In this document: positions 19,301-26,795 of the stretch, piece after piece | Layout: each line of letters opens with the position of its first letter | Position numbering within the stretch: position 1 is the stretch's first letter | Assembly: GCA_023259035.1 (NCBI GenBank) | Contig: JAHFRA010000023.1 | Location: forward strand, 1-41,180 | Direction of reading: 5' to 3' | DNA length: 41,180 nt | Source of the DNA: Gallionella sp. | GTDB taxonomy: Bacteria > Pseudomonadota > Gammaproteobacteria > Burkholderiales > Gallionellaceae | Position numbers and translations under genes: made by a program | The notes under the pieces: model-generated | Databases searched by the model: none | Seen by the model: the letters and a program-made list of their open reading frames with translations, nothing else | Told to the model about the DNA's origin: nothing

Positions 19301-19330
19301 CATTATTTGACATTATATTATCAAATAATG
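19301..19330 (+). promoter_or_regulatory. Perfect palindrome and promoter before the DUF4143 ATPase
   Basis: CATTATTTGA at 19301-19310 and its exact complement at 19321-19330 flank a 10-base spacer in a very AT-rich stretch. TTGACA at 19307-19312 lies within it, and TGTAAA at 19329-19334 is 16 bases downstream, giving a plausible promoter whose start point would fall close to the ATG at 19343. The palindrome overlaps the -35 region, the position of a repressor operator. It could instead be the terminator hairpin of clpB, though no T-run follows. Confidence 0.55.
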
Positions 19331-19342
19331 TAAAAAGCAGCC

Positions 19343-20806
19343 ATGTCATTGACCCAATATCCATTTCTTGACACTTACAACCCGTGGTGGAATGACGGCG
19401 AGGCGGCTTTTGCCGGTGTGCCGGAGTTCCATCGGGATGTATTCGACGACCTCTACGCTGACATTCAACGCCTGCCGCAGATGATTTCGGTGACCGGCCC
19501 GCGCCGGGTCGGTAAGAGCACTTTGCTGCGGCAGTGCATACGCAAGCTGATCCAGGAGCACGGCGCGGCACAGGCGCAACGCATCGTTTATTTCACGATG
19601 GACGATCCGGTGTTGCTGCTGCCGCATGTCGATATGGATCGCTTCTTCGAGGACTTGGTGGCGGAATTTGCCAAGTGTGCAAAGGATGGTGCGGTGTACC
19701 TGTTCCTCGATGAGATTCAGAAATTTCCGCGCTGGGAGTTGTATCTTAAGAAGCATTACGACCTGAAAACGCCAGTGCGCTTTATTGTTTCCGGCTCGGC
19801 ATCGGCCCCAATCTTTCGTAAGTCGCGCGAGAGTTTGTTGGGGCGGATACATGATTATCAGGTGTTGCCGTTTTCGTTTCGTGAATATCATAGCTTCCAC
19901 AGTGGCTCCGCCCGATGTTTGCAAAATGCGCGAATATTTCGAAACGGTCCTATGCACTATGCTGGCAATCGAGGAGAAGTCAGTGACTTCCTTGAACTTC
20001 TGAATGATTTTATGTTGTCGAATCTGTCGGGGGGGAGAACCTTGGCTCCAGAGGAAATTGATGAATTCTTCTTCGAAGGCGGTTTCCCCGAAGTCTGGAA
20101 ACTCCCCGACATCCTCGCCAAGCAGGAATACCTCTACCAGAACCAGATCGAGCGCGTGATCTTCGAAGATTTGCTGGTGGCGGCGGAATTCCGCAAGCCG
20201 GAGATGTTGCGCCGCTTTTATCTCGGCCTGCTGGCCGAGCCGGGGCGCGAGACCAATGTGTCCAAACTATCCAAGGACATCGGCATTACGGCCTCGACCA
20301 TCACCAATTATTTTCCTCTGCTGGAAGCGACCGATCTGGTGTGGCGTTTGCATAAATACACCGGCAGCAAGGCCACGGCGAAGGCGGGCAACTTCAAGAG
20401 CTATCTGGTGGATCTCGCGGTGCGCAACGCGGTGATGAAACTTACGCCGGAACGCTTGCTGGCGGACGAGCCGGTGTTGGGTTTGTACGCGGAAAACATC
20501 GTTGCCAACCACCTGCGCCGCTGGCCGGGGCTGGTGGAATTGGCCTATTACCGCGAGCGCAACAACGAACTGGATTTCATCGTTGATCTGGGCGCGACGC
20601 GCATCGGTATTGAAGTCAAATATCGCGCCACGCTGAATGACCGCGAATTATCCAAAAGCCGCGAGATCGCCGAGTCGCTCGGCTGTGAGGCATTTGTCGC
20701 GGTATGCAAGGATCATCCCGACGAAGCGCTGGAAAAACGCTTGCAGGAGAAATCCAAAATTCCTCTGGCGATCGTTCCGTTGGCGGATTTTCTGTTGCTG
20801 TTTTAG
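19343..20806 (+). CDS. AAA-type ATPase with DUF4143 / nuclease-like C-terminus
   Basis: Protein of 487 residues. The N-terminal ATPase has Walker A GPRRVGKSTLLRQ near residue 53 and Walker B VYLFLDEIQKFPRWE near 115. The C-terminal DUF4143 part carries ELDFIV and GIEVKY, an arrangement like the D and E-x-K of PD-(D/E)XK nucleases. Proteins of this type are widespread and often found in accessory DNA; no cellular role is settled. The region coding residues about 185-235 is noticeably richer in A/T than its surroundings and reads less like the family, suggesting a local insertion or recombination patch. No good ribosome site precedes the ATG. The stop overlaps the convergent exonuclease gene by 4 bases. 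Confidence 0.88.
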   Translation: MSLTQYPFLDTYNPWWNDGEAAFAGVPEFHRDVFDDLYADIQRLPQMISVTGPRRVGKSTLLRQCIRKLIQEHGAAQAQRIVYFTMDDPVLLLPHVDMDRFFEDLVAEFAKCAKDGAVYLFLDEIQKFPRWELYLKKHYDLKTPVRFIVSGSASAPIFRKSRESLLGRIHDYQVLPFSFREYHSFHSGSARCLQNARIFRNGPMHYAGNRGEVSDFLELLNDFMLSNLSGGRTLAPEEIDEFFFEGGFPEVWKLPDILAKQEYLYQNQIERVIFEDLLVAAEFRKPEMLRRFYLGLLAEPGRETNVSKLSKDIGITASTITNYFPLLEATDLVWRLHKYTGSKATAKAGNFKSYLVDLAVRNAVMKLTPERLLADEPVLGLYAENIVANHLRRWPGLVELAYYRERNNELDFIVDLGATRIGIEVKYRATLNDRELSKSREIAESLGCEAFVAVCKDHPDEALEKRLQEKSKIPLAIVPLADFLLLF

Positions 20807-21471
20807 ATCATTTCGCTGCGCGGGGGGCCATCTGGTTGGGCCGAGGCTTCCGGAGGCAACCCCATGACCGGCAAATCTTCGCGGCGCAGATTCAGCGCCT
20901 CCAGCACTTTCAGCGCCGCGTAGGCATCGTTGGCCGCGTAGAGCTTTTGCTGCGGGGTGAGTTGCGGCTGCGACCAATTGGAGGTGGTCACATGCCTCGA
21001 CTTGGTGAAGCGCTGCTTCAACACCAGCGCCACCGCCGCCCGCACGCCCATTTCCTTGTGATAGCCGTCCATGCTGAACACCGTATTGAGATCGACCACT
21101 CCGCTGAAATGCACGCCCAGCTTTGCGCGGATATGTCCGCGATCCGATTTGAGGCCGAAACCCACCTTGATGACCTCATCGGATTGCAACAGTTCCATCA
21201 GGAACGGCAACCCTTCCGCCCGATGCGGTTGAAACAGGTAGGCTTTGTCGTGCAGCGCAAACTGCACCACATGCGGCCCCTCGCTGACATCGCCCACCAC
21301 AAACGTCGGCTTGGATTCGGTATCAAAACCCACGATGCCCGCAAACCTGATCTCGGCAGCGGCGGACGCAAACTCTGGACTGCTGGTCGGCACGTGGATG
21401 CGCTCCAGCATCAGGCCGGTAAACGGCTCCATCAGCGCAATCTCTTCCTTGGTCGGGGCAATTTTTTTCAT
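20803..21471 (-). CDS. DEDD-family 3'-5' exonuclease
   Basis: Exonuclease-domain protein of 222 residues, close to the RNase D/WRN-exonuclease fold. The first metal-binding pair is in VGFDTES, a middle aspartate in VVDLNTVF or KSDRGHI, and the last in LYAANDAYAALKV, whose Y-x3-D spacing fits the DEDDy subclass. There is no HRDC domain, so it is a stand-alone exonuclease rather than RNase D itself. The ATG at 21471 opens the frame MKKIAPTKEE. Its 3' end converges on and overlaps the DUF4143 ATPase by 4 bases. Substrate, DNA or RNA, cannot be told from sequence. Confidence 0.9.
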   Translation of the reverse strand: MKKIAPTKEEIALMEPFTGLMLERIHVPTSSPEFASAAAEIRFAGIVGFDTESKPTFVVGDVSEGPHVVQFALHDKAYLFQPHRAEGLPFLMELLQSDEVIKVGFGLKSDRGHIRAKLGVHFSGVVDLNTVFSMDGYHKEMGVRAAVALVLKQRFTKSRHVTTSNWSQPQLTPQQKLYAANDAYAALKVLEALNLRREDLPVMGLPPEASAQPDGPPRSEMI

Positions 21472-21510
21472 ATGGCGAGAGTACCTGATTATCTGAATTG
21501 AGGGGAGCGC

Positions 21511-21837
21511 CTAAGCCTGCCAAACTCCAAACCCTGCCTCACGCAGATCAATCCCTATCTCCACCTCTCTGTCGCGCGCCTCGTCATAGGACATCGGGTT
21601 GAATGCCTCATAGAGATCGGGAAGCAAGCGCAGCCCGTATTCCTTGACGTAGCGGTTGGATTGAATGCCTGCCTTGTGTTTGTCGAAACGCAGGTCGGGA
21701 TCCAGGCCTGTCATACCGACATATACGCAAGGCTTGCCGGGAATATAGCCGGGATTGCACCTCTTGAATTTTCCTTCATGCAGAACGTCTTTCGACAGTT
21801 CGATCACATAGACGTGGTAATGGTTGCGGCGTGCCAT
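21511..21837 (-). CDS. Small GIY-YIG-like protein
   Basis: Protein of 108 residues. HVYVIEL near the start and CVYVGMTGLDPDLRFDKHKAG look like the two strands and the following Arg/helix of a GIY-YIG nuclease core, with VYV-VYVG in place of GIY-YIG. A late glutamate, EVEIGIDLREAG, could be the metal ligand. The family is otherwise a conserved hypothetical. It starts 5 bases after the stop of the radical SAM gene and is surely cotranscribed with it. The ATG at 21837 is chosen over the open frame to 21882, whose extra residues lie within the upstream gene. Confidence 0.75.
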   Translation of the reverse strand: MARRNHYHVYVIELSKDVLHEGKFKRCNPGYIPGKPCVYVGMTGLDPDLRFDKHKAGIQSNRYVKEYGLRLLPDLYEAFNPMSYDEARDREVEIGIDLREAGFGVWQA

Positions 21838-21842
21838 GAGGA

Positions 21843-22964
21843 TTATTCTGCTTTCACCGCCCGCGCACGCAACTGCCCGCACGCGCCTTCAACTTCCTGT
21901 CCTGCCGAGTCGCGTATCCGGGCGTAGATGCCTTGCTGATTGAGGGTGTGCGCCATAGCCGCGATTCGCTCGACCGAAGGGCGGCGATAGTCGAGCCCCT
22001 CGACCTCGTTGAAGGGGATGAAGTTCATGATGGCGTATTTTCCGGCGAGGAGCTGGGCGATCCTCTCCAGCTCGGCGTCGCTGTCGTTGATGCCTTCGAG
22101 CAGTGTCCATTGATATTGCACCGGATAGCCGGTGGCGCGCGCATACGCCTCGGCGCGTTCGACCAGTTCTTCGATGGCGATCTGTGGCGCATGAGGCAGC
22201 AGCCTGGCGCGCAGTGCTGCATCGGTGGTGTGCAGTGAAAGGGCGAGCGCCGGTTTCACTTTTCCCCGTGGCAGGCGCTCGAATACACGCGGGTCGCCGA
22301 CCGTGGAGAAGACCAGGTTTTTGTGGCCGATGTTGCCCTGTGTGCCGAGCAGTTCAATCGCCTCACACACGTTGTCGAGATTGTGGGCCGGTTCGCCCAT
22401 GCCCATGAACACCACTTTGCTCACCGCGCGGCGACGGCGCGCGAGCACCACCTGGGCGACGATCTCGGCGCTGCCGAGCTGGCGCAGCAAGCCATCGCGT
22501 CCGCTCATGCAGAACACACACCCCACGGCACAACCCACCTGCGTCGAAACGCACAGGCCGCCGCGCGGCAACAGCACGCTCTCCACCATTTGGGCATCGG
22601 CCAGTTCCACCAACAGCCGCGCGACGCCTTCGTTATTGGAAAATCTGCGTAGCGCTACGTTTGCCCCCTCTCCCGCAATGCGGGAGAGGGTTGGGGAGGG
22701 GGAACGGTCGTGGCTTCCATGATTATTGATGATATCCATCCCATGACCGTTGGCGGGATATTCGCTGCGCAGGCACGCCAGTGCATGCAATTCCGCCTCG
22801 ATGGCAGGCAACTCATTGCGCAGTGCAAGCGGAAAGAAAGTCTCTGCGGGACTGTGCGCTCTATCGTACGAGCAGACCTGGCTCCAGCCGCGCAGCAGAC
22901 GATCCTCGTGGCACGGCTTGGCGCCGAGATCACGCAGACGTTGGCGAAGCTGGGTGATGCGCAT
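21843..22964 (-). CDS. RlmN/Cfr-like radical SAM RNA methyltransferase paralog
   Basis: Radical SAM protein of about 373 residues. LCVSTQVGCAVGCVFC holds both the CxxxCxxC cluster motif and the upstream cysteine used for methyl transfer in RlmN; EVEGACGQLR near the end holds the second catalytic cysteine; GMGEPAHNLD and SLHTTD are family motifs. RlmN methylates A2503 of 23S rRNA and A37 of some tRNAs. The N-terminal domain differs from standard RlmN, so I treat it as a paralog and give no symbol. About 20 residues (SPSPTLSRIAGEGAN) are encoded by an inserted repeat element, in frame. I chose ATG 22964; a TTG at 22988 is also open. Confidence 0.85.
   Translation of the reverse strand: MRITQLRQRLRDLGAKPCHEDRLLRGWSQVCSYDRAHSPAETFFPLALRNELPAIEAELHALACLRSEYPANGHGMDIINNHGSHDRSPSPTLSRIAGEGANVALRRFSNNEGVARLLVELADAQMVESVLLPRGGLCVSTQVGCAVGCVFCMSGRDGLLRQLGSAEIVAQVVLARRRRAVSKVVFMGMGEPAHNLDNVCEAIELLGTQGNIGHKNLVFSTVGDPRVFERLPRGKVKPALALSLHTTDAALRARLLPHAPQIAIEELVERAEAYARATGYPVQYQWTLLEGINDSDAELERIAQLLAGKYAIMNFIPFNEVEGLDYRRPSVERIAAMAHTLNQQGIYARIRDSAGQEVEGACGQLRARAVKAE
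22664..22702 (+). repeat. REP-like palindromic element inside a coding sequence
   Basis: A 12-base perfect inverted repeat at 22666-22677 and 22679-22690 is followed by a G-rich tail. Its translation on the minus strand gives the SPTLSRIAGEGAN type of sequence familiar from this class of intergenic repeat in many proteobacterial genomes. Here it sits within the RlmN-like gene between the N-terminal domain and the radical SAM core, keeping the frame. Confidence 0.75.
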
Positions 22965-23170
22965 CGGGGTGTGAGGAGCGGGAATCAAAGTAGGTTTGAA
23001 AATAATTGCGGAATAACCATAAGGATTCTAACTCAAGGAAGCGCTGATTAAACCATGCATGCTGTCGCGGGTTTTTAGCAGGCTGTTGAAATTCGTCCAC
23101 GAGTCAACGCGGTTTCCGAGCCAATCGTTATTGATACCGTGTTCATGATTTCTACTCGGGAGAGAAAGCG

Positions 23171-23425
23171 ATGCGCGGAACGGAAAGCAAGCTGGAAGAC
23201 TTCGCGCCGATGGATCATCCTTTGCGGGCTGCTGGTCAACGAAGCGCTGGCGCGGCTCAATGCGCTGTTCGACACCATCTACGCCGATTCCGGGCGAGAC
23301 TCCATCGCTCCCGAGAAACTCATGCGCGCCTTGCTGCTGCAAGTGTTCTACTCGGTGCGCTCGGAGCGGATGCCGTGCGAACAGATGAGGTACAACCGGC
23401 TGTGCCGCTGGTTCGTGGGGATAAG
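23171..23425 (+). pseudogene. Remnant of an IS5-family transposase (N-terminal part)
   Basis: Two frames together give the start of an IS5-type transposase: LEDFAPMDHPLRA in one, then, after a frameshift near 23233, NEALARLNALFDTIYADSG, IAPEKLMRALLLQV, YSVRSER and CRWFVG in another. The similarity ends near 23425 and the DDE catalytic part is missing. The gene is dead. The surrounding bases 22990-23170 and 23426-23648 hold no gene I can support; they may include degraded ends of the same element. Confidence 0.8.
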
Positions 23426-23648
23426 GGCATTTCCCGTTTGCACCTAAATACTACAGAACGGGCGAAGCGGGAAGCGAGGGAAGCTCGTATCTATTGGCCT
23501 TTCACCGGTGCGCATCATGAATGACCTGCTAGGTGATGCCTTGCCTGTGGCGCGAAAGAATGACAGGCCGGAAGCCTGATGGTAAATGAGGATTCTGAGC
23601 CATTTATTAACGGGGTATCAGCAAGCGGAGTAGTTGTGTGGCGGTCTT

Positions 23649-25016
23649 TTAGGCACTGCGGCGTTTCCACCACATTACGCCACCTACTGCCGACAGTAGC
23701 AGCGGCAACCCGGCCAGAAAACAGATGCCGATAATAGCGAGATGTGTTTTGCTGAGCACCAGATTGCTGTCCTTGGCGGCGCGCGGTTGCAGGGTGATGA
23801 AACGTTCTTCGCTGGCAAGCCAGTTCACCATGTTTACGCCCAAGTCCACGTTGCCGCCATTGCCGGCAAAACTGTTGGCGAGGAATGCGCCACTGCCGAC
23901 CACCACGATGCGTTGTTCCCGGTCGTTGATGTTGCGTTGCAATGCCACTGCGATGATGGCCGGGCCGGGGGTGTCGTGCTGTTTATCAAAATGCGGTTTG
24001 TCGCCAAGGGCGCTGCCACTGGTTATGTTGTGGCTCACCCAGCCGCGTGCAGCGACTTCCACCAGCACTTGATGTTGCCAGCCGGTATTTTCATTCCACA
24101 TCAGCGGGCGCGCGTAGGGAAAGGCGGTAATCAAATTGAAATTGCGTGTGATGGGATGCTGTAGCGGATAGCCTGCACCCAGCGACCAGGTAGAAGGTGC
24201 ATTCATCTCGGTGGCAGCCGGATCGATCACGATGCCGGGCGGCAGCAGCAGGTCGAGTTTTTCTGCGAGGCGCTCCAGGCCGTGCAGCGGTTCGGCGTCA
24301 ACCAACCAGAGCAGGTTGCCGCCGCGTTCCACATGGCGCAGCAGTTTGTCTGCTTCGCCGGGCAGCAGGTCAAGCTGCGGTTGAGTGATGACCAGTACGC
24401 TGGCGTTACCTGGCACTTCCTGCGCCAAGGCCAGATTCAGGCTGTTCAGACGAAAGCCATTCTGCTTGAGTTTCGCGCCGAATAACGTTCCCATATCGTG
24501 GTTGGCGATGCCGTCCAGCTTGCGTTCGCCGTGTCCGTCCAGATACATCACGGTCTGGTCACTGGTGTGCGCCAGGCGCAGCAGGGTGCTGGTGAGGGTT
24601 TGCTCGTTAAGTTGGGTAAGATGCTCGCTGCGCCCGGCGTATTCGACCACCATCTCGCCATTCAGCTGGACGCGTGCCGCGCGGGTCTTTTCGGCCTCTT
24701 TTTCCGGATCAATGAATACCAGATTGATGTCGGCCTTGTAACGCTGGTAGAGCGACAGAAAATCGCGAATAATTTTGCGGATGTCGCCGAGGCGCGCATC
24801 CTGCTCGGTGGCATACACGGCAATGTTGACCGGGCCGCTCAGCTGCTTGAGTACCTCCACGCTGCCGGATTCCAGGCTGTTGCGGGCGTTGTGCGTGATG
24901 TCACGCTGCACAGGATGCCGCGTGGCAAGATAGCCCAGGCCAAACGCTACACTCAGCAACAGCAACACAAACAGCAGGTTGCGCAACATCGGGGCGGAGA
25001 GAAATTTACGCTGCAT
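23649..25016 (-). CDS. GldG-like ABC transporter auxiliary protein
   Basis: Membrane protein of 455 residues with an N-terminal membrane segment (NLLFVLLLLSVAFGLGYLA), a large extracytoplasmic part of about 370 residues resembling the GldG/intraflagellar-transport-like ABC auxiliary domain (VNIAVYATEQDARLGDIRK, TVMYLDGHGERKL, VLVITQPQLDLLPGEADKL), and a C-terminal membrane segment before a WWKRR tail. In Bacteroidota GldG works in gliding; in proteobacteria such genes accompany ABC-2 exporters of unknown substrate. It is last in a minus-strand operon, starting 3 bases after the permease stop. The DUF4340 protein that often follows such genes is absent; an IS remnant lies there instead. Confidence 0.85.
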   Translation of the reverse strand: MQRKFLSAPMLRNLLFVLLLLSVAFGLGYLATRHPVQRDITHNARNSLESGSVEVLKQLSGPVNIAVYATEQDARLGDIRKIIRDFLSLYQRYKADINLVFIDPEKEAEKTRAARVQLNGEMVVEYAGRSEHLTQLNEQTLTSTLLRLAHTSDQTVMYLDGHGERKLDGIANHDMGTLFGAKLKQNGFRLNSLNLALAQEVPGNASVLVITQPQLDLLPGEADKLLRHVERGGNLLWLVDAEPLHGLERLAEKLDLLLPPGIVIDPAATEMNAPSTWSLGAGYPLQHPITRNFNLITAFPYARPLMWNENTGWQHQVLVEVAARGWVSHNITSGSALGDKPHFDKQHDTPGPAIIAVALQRNINDREQRIVVVGSGAFLANSFAGNGGNVDLGVNMVNWLASEERFITLQPRAAKDSNLVLSKTHLAIIGICFLAGLPLLLSAVGGVMWWKRRSA

Positions 25017-25019
25017 AGC

Positions 25020-25763
25020 TCACCCGTATATCCGGTTGCTATGAATGCGGCGCATCGTCAGCAGCAGGAAGAATATACTGAACAGCACGAAAAATGCGGC
25101 ATCGCCGCTATCCAGCAAACCGGCGTTGAAATTCTGAAAGTGATTGAGCGGCGAGATGAAATGCCACGGTGAATTTTCTGCCGACGCACCGATATCGGCC
25201 AGCCACAGGCCGACCAGCACAGCCAATGCGCCAATCGCGGCAATAATGGGTTGAGTGGTGAGTGCGGAAACATACAAGCCGAGCGCAATGTAGCTGGCGG
25301 TGAGCAGCAACAATCCAATGATGTTGCTTAACATCATGCCGTGGTCGAGATGTGTGCCGAGTGCCAGGGTATAAAGCATCAGCGGCACACCGGCCATCAG
25401 CATGACCAGAAAAATCAGCAAGCCGAAAAATTTCCCAAGCACGATGTGGCGACCGGACAGCGGGGCTGAGAGTAGCAGCGTGAACGTTTGATTGCGCCGT
25501 TCTTCGGCGACCAAGCGCGTCGTGAACATTGGCACCAGCATCATCAGCAACAGCGCGACGGTATTGAACAACGGTGCGGCAACGGTGGTTGTTACCCCGG
25601 GCGGATTGGCGAGTTGTGCGAGTTGCGGTTGTATTTCCAGAAAAGCTTCTGTTCGCGCCAGAAAGAACCATGCAAGAATAAATTGCAATACGGCCAGCAC
25701 GAACCAGGTCGAGGGCATGGCAAGCAGGCTGCGCAGTTCGCGCATGGCGAGCAGGCGGATCAT
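25020..25763 (-). CDS. ABC-2 type transporter permease
   Basis: Inner-membrane permease of 247 residues with about six hydrophobic segments (for example WFVLAVLQFILAWFFLA, FNTVALLLMMLVPMFTTRLV, FFGLLIFLVMLMAGVPLML). VPMFTTRLVAEERRNQTFTLLLSAP is the typical ABC-2 permease signature, close to GldF/NosY-like proteins. Its ATG overlaps the stop of the ATPase gene as ATGA, so translation is coupled. With the ATPase and the GldG-like protein it should form one complex in the inner membrane; the substrate is unknown. Confidence 0.9.
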   Translation of the reverse strand: MIRLLAMRELRSLLAMPSTWFVLAVLQFILAWFFLARTEAFLEIQPQLAQLANPPGVTTTVAAPLFNTVALLLMMLVPMFTTRLVAEERRNQTFTLLLSAPLSGRHIVLGKFFGLLIFLVMLMAGVPLMLYTLALGTHLDHGMMLSNIIGLLLLTASYIALGLYVSALTTQPIIAAIGALAVLVGLWLADIGASAENSPWHFISPLNHFQNFNAGLLDSGDAAFFVLFSIFFLLLTMRRIHSNRIYG

Positions 25764-26719
25764 TTTATTTCCTCCGCGGTGCCTTTCTCAGCCCCGGTAA
25801 TTTTGACGAACACATCTTCCAGCGTGGCTTGCAGCGGGGTGAGTTGTTCCACGCGCCACCCATTTTGCTCAGCCAGCGTGAGCAGGGCGCCACTGGGATT
25901 GTCGTCGGGTGCGTGTAACACGCGAAACTGCGTGGCGGAAATCTGTTCGACGCTGCTGACGCCGGCAATGCCTTCCAGCTCGCTCAATGCCGGAGGTTTT
26001 CGCAGGCTGATGATAAAGCCGGATACTTGCCCGTGTTGCTGCATGCGCGCACTGGTGTCGCCATAGATCAATTTGCCGTGCTGCATGATTTCCACGCGGT
26101 CACAGACACTTTCCACCTCGCTGAGCACATGCGTGGAGAGAATTACGCTGTACGCATTTCCCAATTCGCGGATCAGGGCGCGTATCTCGCGGATTTGCTC
26201 AGGATCGAGGCCGACGGTAGGTTCGTCGAGCACGACCACAGCCGGACGATGGATAATGGCTTGCGCGATGCCGACACGCTGCTGATAGCCCTTGGACAGG
26301 GTGCCGATGATTTTCTTGCCGGCTGCTTCCAGGCCGCAACGGCGCATGGTTTGTGCCAGAGCTTCAGCGACTGCGGCGGGTTTCATGCCGCGCAACCGTG
26401 CGGCAAAAGTCAGGTAATCATTCACGCTCAGTTCGCGGTACAACGGCGGAGTTTCCGGCAGATAGCCGATGTGTGTCTTCGCCAGCATTGGCTGACGCGA
26501 CAGGTTGATGCCGCAAATTTCAATTTCGCCACTATCCGGTAATAAACAGCCGGTCAGCATTTGCAACGTAGTGCTTTTGCCCGCGCCGTTATGTCCAAGC
26601 AGGCCCAGCACTTCGCCGCGCTTTAATTCCAGCGATATGTTGTGAATGACCTGTCGATTGCCAAAGCACCGCGTCAGGTTGCGCGCGGAAAGTGTTGTTT
26701 CTGGTGTGGCTTTAGACAA
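25760..26719 (-). CDS. ABC transporter ATP-binding protein
   Basis: ATPase of 319 residues. Walker A is LLGHNGAGKSTT near residue 42, the signature is LSKGYQQRVGIAQAI, Walker B is VVVLDEPTVGLDPEQ, and the switch histidine is in VILSTHVLSE. After the nucleotide-binding domain a tail of about 90 residues is present, as in GldA/CcmA/NosF-like ABC-2 ATPases. The first codon is TTG at 26719; no ATG lies before the Walker A region, so TTG is likely used. First gene of the three-gene operon, divergent from the TPR lipoprotein gene. Confidence 0.92.
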   Translation of the reverse strand: MSKATPETTLSARNLTRCFGNRQVIHNISLELKRGEVLGLLGHNGAGKSTTLQMLTGCLLPDSGEIEICGINLSRQPMLAKTHIGYLPETPPLYRELSVNDYLTFAARLRGMKPAAVAEALAQTMRRCGLEAAGKKIIGTLSKGYQQRVGIAQAIIHRPAVVVLDEPTVGLDPEQIREIRALIRELGNAYSVILSTHVLSEVESVCDRVEIMQHGKLIYGDTSARMQQHGQVSGFIISLRKPPALSELEGIAGVSSVEQISATQFRVLHAPDDNPSGALLTLAEQNGWRVEQLTPLQATLEDVFVKITGAEKGTAEEIK

Positions 26720-26795
26720 GGGATGTGTCTGTCGTGGTTGTGGATTTGGCTAAATATAACCTAATATGTGCACCCGCATCAAAACTGTGTTTTTT

